A stretch of DNA of 36,371 nucleotides from contig JAFGNZ010000087.1 of assembly GCA_016926755.1 (NCBI GenBank), forward strand, positions 1 to 36,371. Reading direction: 5' to 3'. The DNA comes from Myxococcaceae bacterium. Lineage in GTDB: Bacteria; Myxococcota; Myxococcia; Myxococcales; Myxococcaceae. The notes under the pieces are model-generated. The model saw only the letters and a program-made list of their open reading frames with translations. It ran no database searches and was not told the DNA's origin. Made by a program: the position numbers and the translations under genes. Of the stretch, positions 29,368 through 36,371 are shown piece by piece (position 1 is the first letter of the stretch; every line of letters begins with the position of its first letter).

Positions 29368-30573
29368 TCAGATCAGCCTCGCGCAGATGGCGCTGTGCAG
29401 GTCCGCCCCCGCATCCGTCAGGATGAGCCGCCCGCCTTCCAGCCTCGCCAGCCCATGCTCCACCAGCCGCGCCACCTCCGCCCGGCGTGGCTCCGGATCC
29501 TGGCCGTAGGCGGCGCACACTCCCTCCCAGTCCACCCCCGAGCGCAGCCGCAGCCCCATCGCGAGCCGCTCCTCGAAGAGCTCCTGGGGGCCCAACTCCT
29601 CGCGGCTCGCCTCGGGCAGGCGGCCCTCCTCCACCGTCCGCAGGTACGCCACCGCGCTGCGCAGGTTCACGTACCGGTGGGGCGACGGCGCGTGCAGCAT
29701 CCCCGTGGCGCCCACGCCCAGCGCCAGGTACTCGCCCCCCGTCCAGTACAGCGCGTTGTGCCGCGAGCTGTAGCCCTCTCGCGCGTGGTTGGAGATCTCG
29801 TACCGGCTCAGGCCGTGCGCGGCGTACACCTCGCGCAGCGTGGCGGCCATGGCCACCACCTCCTCGTCCACCGGCAGCGCCACCTCGCCCCGCGCCAGCC
29901 GCTTCGCCAGCGGCGTGTCCTCCGCGAGCACCTCCCGCTCCAGCGTCAGCGCGTAGGTGGACAGGTGCTCCGGCTCCAGCGCCACCGCCCGCCGCGCGTC
30001 CGCCTCCACCTGCGCCCGCGTCTGCCCGTGGACGCCGTAGATGAAGTCCATCGCCACCACCTCGAAGCCCGCCCGCCGCGCCATCCGGAACGCCGCCTCC
30101 GCCTCCTGCCCGCCATGCGCGCGTCCGAGCGCCTTCAGCGTCTCCGGCTGGAAGGACTGCACGCCAAGCGAGAGCCGGTTCACCCCCGCGGCGTGGAAGC
30201 CGGCGTACCGCTCCGCGTCCGCCACCTCCGGGTTGGCCTCCAGCGACACCTCCGCCCCGGGCGCCACATTCAGCCGCGCCGCCATGCCCTCCAGCACCAG
30301 CGCCACCCACCGCGGGTGCCACAGCGACGGCGTGCCGCCCCCCAGGAAGATGGACTCCAGCGGGCGCTTGCGGAGCTCCGGCAGGGCCGCCAGCCGCGCG
30401 TCCAGCTCCGTCAGCACCGCGCGCGCGTAGCGCTCCTCCGGCACCTGGCGCGCCACCGCCACCGCGAAGTCGCAGTAGGGGCACTTCGCCAGGCAGTACG
30501 GGAAGTGCAGGTACAGCCCGAAGCGGGCCGCCGGCATTCCGGTATAGGGATCAATGGGCGCGGAGAACGGCAT
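29368..30573 (-). CDS. hemW: HemW, radical SAM heme chaperone
   Basis: A 401-residue radical SAM protein of the HemW type, once annotated as oxygen-independent coproporphyrinogen oxidase but now regarded as a heme-trafficking protein. The 4Fe-4S motif is CLAKCPYC (Cys27, Cys31, Cys34; Cx3Cx2C). Also seen are the GGGTPS SAM-binding stretch, RLSLGVQSF, YEISNHAREGYSSRHNALYW and GVGATG, as in HemW. The C-terminal helical domain ends with LILTDAGADLHSAI. The ATG at 30573 lies 7 nt after the stop of the coiled-coil gene, so the two are probably cotranscribed; a GTG at 30594 would overlap that gene. Confidence 0.93.
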   Translation of the reverse strand: MPFSAPIDPYTGMPAARFGLYLHFPYCLAKCPYCDFAVAVARQVPEERYARAVLTELDARLAALPELRKRPLESIFLGGGTPSLWHPRWVALVLEGMAARLNVAPGAEVSLEANPEVADAERYAGFHAAGVNRLSLGVQSFQPETLKALGRAHGGQEAEAAFRMARRAGFEVVAMDFIYGVHGQTRAQVEADARRAVALEPEHLSTYALTLEREVLAEDTPLAKRLARGEVALPVDEEVVAMAATLREVYAAHGLSRYEISNHAREGYSSRHNALYWTGGEYLALGVGATGMLHAPSPHRYVNLRSAVAYLRTVEEGRLPEASREELGPQELFEERLAMGLRLRSGVDWEGVCAAYGQDPEPRRAEVARLVEHGLARLEGGRLILTDAGADLHSAICARLI

Positions 30574-30580
30574 GGAGTGG

Positions 30581-33034
30581 CTACTTCTTGCCACCCTTCA
30601 ACTGCGCCTCCAGCCGCGCCAATTTCGCCTTGTAGGAGGCCGCTGCCTCGATCGCGGACTCGGCCTGCATCAGCTTCTTCTTCATGGCGGCGACGTCCGC
30701 CTTGAGCTTGTCGCGCTCGGCGATGAGCTCCGCGGGGGCCGCGCCTGCTCCCTTGGCCGCCGGGGCGGCGCGCGCCCGGGCCAGCTCCTGCTCCAGGCCC
30801 TCGCGCCCGGACTGCTCGGCCTGCAGCGCCGCCTCCAGCTCGCCCAGCCGCTGCTCCATGCTCCCGCGCTCGGCCTGCTCGGCCCCCAGCTTCGCCTGCA
30901 GCTCGGCCAGCTTCCGCTCCAGGCCCGCGCGCCCGGACTGCTCCGACTTCAGCGAGGCCTCCGCCTGCGCCAGCTTCTGCCCCAGCGCCCCCTGCCCACC
31001 CCGCTCCGTCTTCAGCGAGGCCTCCGCCTGCGCCAGCTTCTGCTCCAGCGCCGCCGCCCCGCTCTTCTCCACCTTCAGCGCCGCCTCCGCCTGCGCCAGC
31101 TTCTGCTCCAGCGCCGCGCGCGCCTTGGCCGCGTCGGCCTCCTGCTTCTTGAGCGCCTTGAGCGAGTTCTCCGAGGCCGCCAGCTCGCCGGCCGTCTTCT
31201 TCGCCGCGGCCGCCCCCTCGTGCCGCGCCGTCTCCAGCGCCCCCTCCAGCATCTTCACCCGCTGGATCAGCTTCTGGGCCTTGTCCTCCGCCTCCGCGCG
31301 CGCCGCCTCCAGCCTGGCGTTCAGCTCCGCCATCTGCGTGTCCCGCTGCGCGCCGCCCTTCTCCAGCGCGGCGGCTCGCGCGGTCAGGCTGGCCTTCTCC
31401 GCCTGCGTGGACTGCAGCGTGGACTGCGTCGTCTGGAGCGCCGCCTGCGTGGACTGCAGCGTGGCGCGCACCGACTGGAGCGTCGCCTGCAGCGAGGACA
31501 CCTCCCCGGCCGCCTCGTCTCGCTCGGAGCGGGCCACGGCCAGGGCCGTGTTGAGCTCCTCCACCTGGGCCTCGGCCTCCCGCGCCGCCTCTGCCTGCGC
31601 CACCGCGGCCGCCTCGAGCTGCTCGCGCAGCGCTGCCTGCTCGACGTCGCCGGCCTCCACCGCGCCTTTGAGCGAGGCCACCTCCAGCTCCGCGGTCTGG
31701 GCCCGCTCGGTGAGCACGGCCACCTCCTCCTCCAGCCCCTGCACCCGCTCGTTGAGCGTGGCCACCTGGCCCTCGGCCGTCTCCGCGCGTGCGGCGAGCG
31801 CCCCCGCCTCCGAGGTGCGGGCCGCCAGCGCCGCGCGCACGCCCGCGAGATCCGCGTCCTTGAGGGCGCCGGCCCGCTCCAGCTCGGCGATCCGTTTCTT
31901 GAGGGTGTCCCGCTCCCCTTCCAGCGCCTCCACCTGCTGCCGCGCCGCCGCCGCCTCCGAGCGGGCCTCGTCCCGCTCCGCCTCCATCAGCTGGGCGCGG
32001 GTCTGCGCCTCCTCGAGCGAGCTGCGCGACCACTCGCTCTCGCTCTCCAGCGCGTCGACGCGGCCGTTGGCCTCGGCCAGGGCCGTCTCGAGCTGGCCGT
32101 TGCGCAGCGCCAGGGACTCGCGCTCGGCGGTCGCCGACTGGAGCGCCGTGGTGGTGGCCTGGAGCTCCTCCGTCATCCGCTCCACGTCCGAGAGCGCCGC
32201 CTGGAACTGCTCCTGGACGGCCTCCATGGTGCCCTGGGCCTCGGACTTCTCCGCGGCCAGGTCCGCCACGCGATCCTGCGCCAGCGAGAGGGCCTCCTTG
32301 GCGCCGACGAGCTCCTCGGCCACCGCCGCGCGCGCCTCGCGCTCCGCCCTCAGCTCATCACCGAGGCGAGGGATCTCCGCCTCCACGTTCAGCAGCGCGT
32401 GGGACAGCTCCTTGCGGTCCGCCTCCACCGCCTGCAGCTCGCCCTCCACCTCCGCGAGCTTCGCCTCGGTGGCCGCCGCGCGCCGCTCCTCGCGCGCCCG
32501 CGCCTCCTCCGCCTCCGCCAGCTTGTCCGGCAGGTCCTTCAGCCCCTTGAGCTGCCCCCGGACGTCGGTGATCTCCTTCTTCGCCTCCGCCAGCTCCCGG
32601 GTGAGCTGCGTCACCGAGGCCTGCAGCGAGGACAGCTCCGTGTCCTTCTCCGCGTACAGCGAGCGCGCCCGGGCCAGCGTCTCCGTCTTCTGCTTGAGGA
32701 CGGACCGGAAGAACTCGAGCTTCTCCTCCGGCGCCGCCCCCATGGGCATGCGCGGCTCGGCGGGCTCGCCGAAGGGATCGGCCCCACCCAGGGGACGGGT
32801 CCCCCTGGCCAGCGGAGAGGCCACGCCCGACTGGCTCCCGGTAGGGATGGGCGCCGGGGGCGACGAGGAGGCAGCCGGGGAAGGCGCGGCGGCGGCCGCC
32901 CTTCGGGGCGGCAGGGGGGGAGGCGCAGGGGGGGATGCAGCCTTGTTCACCGGGGGTGCGGGCGTGGGGGCACCGCCCTCCAGGCTCTCACGCAGGTCCG
33001 CGAGCGGATCCAGCTCTTCCAGGGGCGATGCCAT
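30581..33034 (-). CDS. Long coiled-coil protein with Pro/Ala-rich N-terminus
   Basis: An 817-residue protein of unknown function. Residues 1-100 are rich in Pro and Ala and look disordered; from about 100 to the end it is an almost unbroken predicted coiled coil with heptad spacing and abundant Glu, Ala, Leu, Gln and Arg. Near the C-terminus, five units of 21 residues (three heptads; LEQKLAQAEASLK-type) repeat in tandem, and a block with four 7-residue repeats (ATLQSTQ-type) lies a little earlier. No receiver, kinase or membrane segment is seen. Such proteins act as filaments, polar scaffolds or chromosome-associated tethers. The start codon directly abuts a perfect 8-base hairpin. It is followed after 7 nt by hemW. 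Confidence 0.82.
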   Translation of the reverse strand: MASPLEELDPLADLRESLEGGAPTPAPPVNKAASPPAPPPLPPRRAAAAAPSPAASSSPPAPIPTGSQSGVASPLARGTRPLGGADPFGEPAEPRMPMGAAPEEKLEFFRSVLKQKTETLARARSLYAEKDTELSSLQASVTQLTRELAEAKKEITDVRGQLKGLKDLPDKLAEAEEARAREERRAAATEAKLAEVEGELQAVEADRKELSHALLNVEAEIPRLGDELRAEREARAAVAEELVGAKEALSLAQDRVADLAAEKSEAQGTMEAVQEQFQAALSDVERMTEELQATTTALQSATAERESLALRNGQLETALAEANGRVDALESESEWSRSSLEEAQTRAQLMEAERDEARSEAAAARQQVEALEGERDTLKKRIAELERAGALKDADLAGVRAALAARTSEAGALAARAETAEGQVATLNERVQGLEEEVAVLTERAQTAELEVASLKGAVEAGDVEQAALREQLEAAAVAQAEAAREAEAQVEELNTALAVARSERDEAAGEVSSLQATLQSVRATLQSTQAALQTTQSTLQSTQAEKASLTARAAALEKGGAQRDTQMAELNARLEAARAEAEDKAQKLIQRVKMLEGALETARHEGAAAAKKTAGELAASENSLKALKKQEADAAKARAALEQKLAQAEAALKVEKSGAAALEQKLAQAEASLKTERGGQGALGQKLAQAEASLKSEQSGRAGLERKLAELQAKLGAEQAERGSMEQRLGELEAALQAEQSGREGLEQELARARAAPAAKGAGAAPAELIAERDKLKADVAAMKKKLMQAESAIEAAASYKAKLARLEAQLKGGKK
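30768..31117 (-). repeat. 63-base tandem repeats encoding 21-residue coiled-coil units
   Basis: Five full units plus part of a sixth, each 21 residues or three heptads. The core is LEQKLAQAEASLK followed by a variable charged stretch ending in SGR or similar. The first three units are nearly identical in the core and the later ones diverge, which points to repeat expansion inside the gene. Boundaries are approximate. Confidence 0.7.
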
Positions 33035-33058
33035 GACGGGCGCAGGTTATCGCCCGTC
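33035..33058 (-). promoter_or_regulatory. Hairpin abutting the start codon of the coiled-coil gene
   Basis: On the minus strand GACGGGCG (33058-33051) pairs with CGCCCGTC (33042-33035) around the loop ATAACCTG, and the ATG follows at once. The place where a ribosome binding site should be is inside the stem-loop and no purine-rich site is visible, so translation may depend on this structure, or be weak. Confidence 0.45.
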
Positions 33059-33227
33059 CGGTCAGTTCTCCAAATACCCATGCGGGTTGGCAGCGAACGC
33101 CCCCCTGCCAGGGGCTCGGACGTGCGTCCGGCTCGCCCCGCAGGGGCCCGGACGTTAGGCAGTAGGGGAAAACCTCACGCCGCGCCTTGCTTCCGTGCAG
33201 GGCCGGTGCCAGCTTCGGACGCCTCCT

Positions 33228-35825
33228 ATGCCCCTCCGCTACGTGCTCCCCAACGGGCTCACCGTCGTCTTCGAAGAGCAGCACGCCGCCAAGGTCGCGG
33301 CCTTCCAGGTCTGGGTGAATGTCGGCAGCGCCGACGAGCGCCCGGATCAGGCCGGCCTGGCCCACCTCCACGAGCACATGCTCTTCAAGGGCACCACGCG
33401 CCGCGGCCCCGGGGAGATCGCCCGGGACGTGGAGGCGCACGGGGGGGAGATCAACGCCTGGACGTCCTTCGACCAGACGGTCTACCACCTGGTCATCGCC
33501 AGCCAGTTCGGCCGGATGGGGCTGGACATCCTCGGCGACGCGGTGCGGCACTCGGCGTTTGATCCGGAGGAGCTGGCGCGGGAGATCGAGGTGGTGTGCG
33601 AGGAGATCAAGCGCAGCCAGGACACCCCGCCCCGGCGCGCCTCGAGGGATCTGTTCTCCAACGCCTTCCAGGTGCACCCGTACCGGCGGCCCGTGATCGG
33701 CACCGAGGAGAGCGTGCGGAGCTTCACGCGCGAGAAGGTGCTCGAGTTCTACCACCGGTACTACTCGGCGAAGAACCTGGTGCTCTCGGTGGTGGGGGAT
33801 CTGCGCGAGGCGGAGGTGCGCCAGTGGGTGGACGAGATCTTCGGGGGGGACTGGGGCCGGCCCTTCGAGAAGCTGGCGCCGCGCCCCGCCGAGCCGCCCG
33901 CCCCGGGCCGCCGCCTGATGCTGCGCCAGGATGAGGTGAAGGAGGCCTACCTCCTCATGGGCTTCGGCATCCCCCAGGCGGATCACCCGGACGTGCCGGC
34001 GCTGGATGTGCTGGCGATGCTGATGGGCCAGGGCGAGACGTCCCGGCTGACGGTGGAGGTGAAGCGCAAGCTCAACCTCGTCAATGACGTCCACTCCTCC
34101 GCGTACACGCCGAGGGATCCCGGCATCTTCACCGTGTCGCTCACCCTGCCCCCGGCCAACCTGGCGCGGGCGCTGGAGGAGGCGGCGCGCGTGGTGGCCG
34201 AGCTGCGCGCCCGCCCGGTGTCCGCCGACGAGCTGGCCACGGTGAAGGCCATCGTCGAGGCCGAAGGCGTCTACCAGCGCGAGACGGTGCAGGGCATGGC
34301 GCGGAAGATGGGCTACTACCAGTGCGCGATGGGCGGGCTGGAGGCGGAGGAGCGCTACTATGAGGCGGTGGCCCGGCTCACCGTCGAGGATGTGCGCGAG
34401 GTGGCCGAGCGCTACCTGCGCTTCGACCGGGCGGTGCTCACCGGGCTGCTGCCGCCGGGCACGGCCTTTGACGCGAACCAGGCCGGGGAGATCCTCGACG
34501 CGGTGGCCCGCGAGGCCCCTACCCTCCGGCCTGATCGCCGCGTGCGCCGGCCCGAGAACAACGTGCCCATGCGCGTGGTCCCCTCGCGCTCGAGCACCGG
34601 GGAGATCATCCAGGAGACGCTCCCCTCGGGCGCGCGCGTCCTGGTGCGAGAGGAGCACGGGGTCCCCCTCTTCGCGGTCCGCGCGGCGTTCGCCGGTGGG
34701 CTGCGCTACGAGACGCCGGCCAACAACGGGTTGACGACGCTGCTCAGCCGCAGCATCACGCGGGGCACGCGCACGCGCGACGCGGAGGAGATCTCCCAGC
34801 TCGTGGACGCCTACGCGGGCTCGCTCTCCGGGGTGGGCGGGCGTAACTCGGTGGGCGTGCGCGGCGAGTTCCTCTCGCGGCACTTCGAGTCCGCCTTCCG
34901 CCTCTTCGCCGACTGCGTGCGCGAGCCCACCTTCGTCGAGGCCGAGGTGGCCCGCGAGCGCCGCCTGCTGTTGCAGGACATCCTCACCCGCGAGGACAAG
35001 CCGTCCGGGCTGGCCTTCGATCTGTTCGGGAAGACGCTGTACCGCTCGCACCCGTACCGGATGCCGTCGCTCGGGGAGCACGGATCTGTGGAGGTGCTGG
35101 GGCCCGAGGCGCTGCGCGAGTACCACGCGGCCTACATGGATCCCTCGCAGCTCACGCTGTCGGTGGTGGGGGACGTGAAGGTGGAGGAGGTGATGGCGCT
35201 GGCGCAGGAGTACTTCGGCCAGCCGCTGGGCCGGGTGAAGCCCGCGCCGGTGGTGACGGTGGACGATCGCCCCGAGGGGCCGCGCCAGGAGAAGCGGGTG
35301 CTGGCCCGCGCCCAGGCGCACCTGATGTACGGGTTCATGGGCGCACGGCTGAGCGAGCCCTGGCGGCACGCGCTGGAGGTGCTCTCCACGCTGCTGTCCG
35401 GCCAGGGCGGGCGGCTCTTCCTGGAGCTGCGCGACAAGCGCTCCATGGCCTACAGCGTCAGCAGCTTCACGCTGGAGGGGGTGGATCCGGGCTACTTCGC
35501 CGCCTACATCGGCACCAGCCCGGAGAAGGTGGATGACGCGCTGGCGGGCATCCGCACGGAGTTCACGCGGGTGCGGGACGAGCCGGTCTCCGAGGCGGAG
35601 CTGGCGCGCGCCAAGCAGCACCTCATCGGGACGAACGCGATCGGCCTGCAGCGGAACTCGGCGCGCGCCGCGCAGCTGGCGCTGGACACCTGCTACGGGT
35701 TGGGGCTGGAGAACTTCCTCCACTACGCGGAGCAGATCGCCGCGGTGAAGGCCGAGGACGTGCGCGAGGTGGCCCGCCGGGTCATCGACTTCAACCACAG
35801 CGCGCTCGCCATCGTGGGGCCGTGA
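33228..35825 (+). CDS. M16 family zinc metallopeptidase (two-domain, processing peptidase-like)
   Basis: An 865-residue protein made of two M16 halves. The N-terminal half has the inverted zinc motif HLHEH (His46, Glu49, His50) and the downstream Glu in EIEVVCEEIKRS, so it should be active. The C-terminal half (from about 465, QETLPSGARVLVREEHGVPL) has the same fold, but its matching helix reads LTTLLSRSITRGT without the motif, so it is the inactive partner domain. M16 enzymes cut peptides held in the chamber between the halves. No signal peptide is seen from the ATG at 33228. It is divergent from the coiled-coil gene across a 193-base gap that holds several short GC hairpins. Confidence 0.93.
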   Translation: MPLRYVLPNGLTVVFEEQHAAKVAAFQVWVNVGSADERPDQAGLAHLHEHMLFKGTTRRGPGEIARDVEAHGGEINAWTSFDQTVYHLVIASQFGRMGLDILGDAVRHSAFDPEELAREIEVVCEEIKRSQDTPPRRASRDLFSNAFQVHPYRRPVIGTEESVRSFTREKVLEFYHRYYSAKNLVLSVVGDLREAEVRQWVDEIFGGDWGRPFEKLAPRPAEPPAPGRRLMLRQDEVKEAYLLMGFGIPQADHPDVPALDVLAMLMGQGETSRLTVEVKRKLNLVNDVHSSAYTPRDPGIFTVSLTLPPANLARALEEAARVVAELRARPVSADELATVKAIVEAEGVYQRETVQGMARKMGYYQCAMGGLEAEERYYEAVARLTVEDVREVAERYLRFDRAVLTGLLPPGTAFDANQAGEILDAVAREAPTLRPDRRVRRPENNVPMRVVPSRSSTGEIIQETLPSGARVLVREEHGVPLFAVRAAFAGGLRYETPANNGLTTLLSRSITRGTRTRDAEEISQLVDAYAGSLSGVGGRNSVGVRGEFLSRHFESAFRLFADCVREPTFVEAEVARERRLLLQDILTREDKPSGLAFDLFGKTLYRSHPYRMPSLGEHGSVEVLGPEALREYHAAYMDPSQLTLSVVGDVKVEEVMALAQEYFGQPLGRVKPAPVVTVDDRPEGPRQEKRVLARAQAHLMYGFMGARLSEPWRHALEVLSTLLSGQGGRLFLELRDKRSMAYSVSSFTLEGVDPGYFAAYIGTSPEKVDDALAGIRTEFTRVRDEPVSEAELARAKQHLIGTNAIGLQRNSARAAQLALDTCYGLGLENFLHYAEQIAAVKAEDVREVARRVIDFNHSALAIVGP

Positions 35826-36200
35826 CGCAAGACGACGCTGCGCGAGGAGGCTCAGTCCAACCGCCACCCTCCTGAAAACCTTCACTGAGAGGCATGGAGC
35901 CTCGACGTGCCTGGCTGGCGCTCTCCCTGGGAGCGGATCGCGAGTACGCAGGGAACGTGGTCCGTAAAAACCTGGCCGCTTTGTCTGACAAGCTCGTGCG
36001 ACGCAGCGCCAGCATTTCGAAGACCCCGAGCGCCCACGCTCAGAGGGTGTTGAGCCGAGGCAGGTAGGCACAAGACGGGGGGCATACCCGGCGCAGCGCC
36101 AGGACCCACTGCGCCCCGGAGTGCAGCGCGGACTGCCTACCTGCCATGTCGGACCTGGCTGATGTGATGGCTGCCACCTGAAACGAGGAGGGTGGCGGAC
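35826..36200. other. Non-coding region with inverted repeats before the GntR gene
   Basis: No convincing gene is visible in these 375 bases. It contains the palindrome TTGTCTGACAA (35981-35991), which fits the GntR/FadR-type operator pattern TNGTNNNACNA. It also contains a perfect 12-base inverted repeat, GGCAGGTAGGCA (36059-36070) and TGCCTACCTGCC (36134-36145), and the 11-mer CGCAGCGCCAG twice (36002-36012 and 36092-36102). The second copy lies inside the large inverted repeat. It may hold the operator of the downstream regulator or a remnant of a mobile element. Confidence 0.4.
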
Positions 36201-36371
36201 ATGGAACGGCTGGGACTCGTCTTTCAAGTCGAGCAGGAGTTGGAGCGCGTTATCTCGTTGGGCAAGCTGCCGAAGGATGGAGTACTTCCCTCGGAGCACA
36301 CGCTGGCGCGCCGCTATGGCGTCTCCCGAAGCACGGTACGCGAGGCGCTGCTGCGGCTTTGCACACGAGGC
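36201..36371 (+). CDS. GntR-family transcriptional regulator, 5' part only
   Basis: The first 57 codons of a regulator cut by the window end. The N-terminal winged helix-turn-helix of the GntR family is clear: LPSEHTLARRYGVSRSTVREALLRL. A strong ribosome binding site, GAGGAGG, lies at 36184-36190, 10 nt before the ATG. The effector domain is outside the window, so the subfamily (FCD or other) cannot be fixed. A GntR-type palindrome about 210 bases upstream may be its operator. Confidence 0.88.
   Translation, partial: MERLGLVFQVEQELERVISLGKLPKDGVLPSEHTLARRYGVSRSTVREALLRLCTRG

Noticed and set aside
33117-33130. Short GC hairpin CGGACG-TG-CGTCCG and neighbours in the 33035-33227 gap as a terminator
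   Set aside because: The flanking genes are divergent, so no terminator is expected; the loop is only 2 bases and no T-run follows.
30554-33562. Long plus-strand frame across the coiled-coil gene
   Set aside because: It is Leu/Arg/Gly-rich low-complexity translation antisense to a clear heptad-repeat protein and runs into the M16 gene; no domain or start signal supports it.
32988-36299. Long minus-strand frame opposite the M16 peptidase gene
   Set aside because: No recognisable motif; the plus strand carries HLHEH and full M16 structure.

Overview
The window reads as a piece of a myxobacterial chromosome, most likely from the Cystobacterineae (Stigmatella, Archangium, Cystobacter, Hyalangium or Myxococcus relatives). 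This is inferred from very high G+C, two eukaryotic-type Ser/Thr kinases, an FHA-domain sigma-54 activator, a DUF4388/J-like/TPR protein, and histidine kinases paired with receiver-kinases. Genus and species cannot be fixed from the sequence alone. No rRNA, tRNA, CRISPR array or intact insertion sequence was seen.

Layout. 1-1359: 3' part of a membrane-anchored Ser/Thr kinase. 1436-5212: large lipoprotein with TPRs, a DUF3857-like domain and a transglutaminase-like fold lacking the catalytic Cys and His. 5378-6046: PfpI/DJ-1 family protein with a C-terminal membrane anchor. 6276-9499: overlapping two-gene signalling unit (membrane PAS histidine kinase, then receiver-histidine kinase). 9504-15760 (minus strand): complete SUF iron-sulfur operon in the order sufR-B-C-D-S-U-T, with most stops and starts overlapping by 4 nt. 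15952-18554 (plus strand): LivK-like binding lipoprotein, then two lipoprotein genes of clearly lower G+C, the first with a JAMM metalloprotease motif. 18564-20966 (minus strand): DUF4388/J-like protein and a TPR membrane protein.

21115-29367 is the most interesting part. On the minus strand lie a small beta-rich protein, a 1174-residue kinase/AAA/TPR protein, a 179-residue protein with a bacterial Ig-like fold, a YcaO enzyme and a TfuA protein. YcaO-TfuA pairs are known to convert backbone amides to thioamides. A strong sigma-54 promoter precedes the small-protein gene. About 80 bp upstream of its -24 element is a tandem palindromic repeat suited to activator binding, and a sigma-54 activator with an FHA domain is encoded divergently. 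This suggests, by inference, a kinase/FHA-controlled thioamidation locus with no transporter, leader protease or conventional short precursor in view.

29368-33034 (minus strand): hemW preceded by a large coiled-coil protein. 33228-35825: two-domain M16 metallopeptidase with one active half. 36201-36371: start of a GntR-family regulator cut by the window end, preceded by inverted repeats including one of GntR-operator form.
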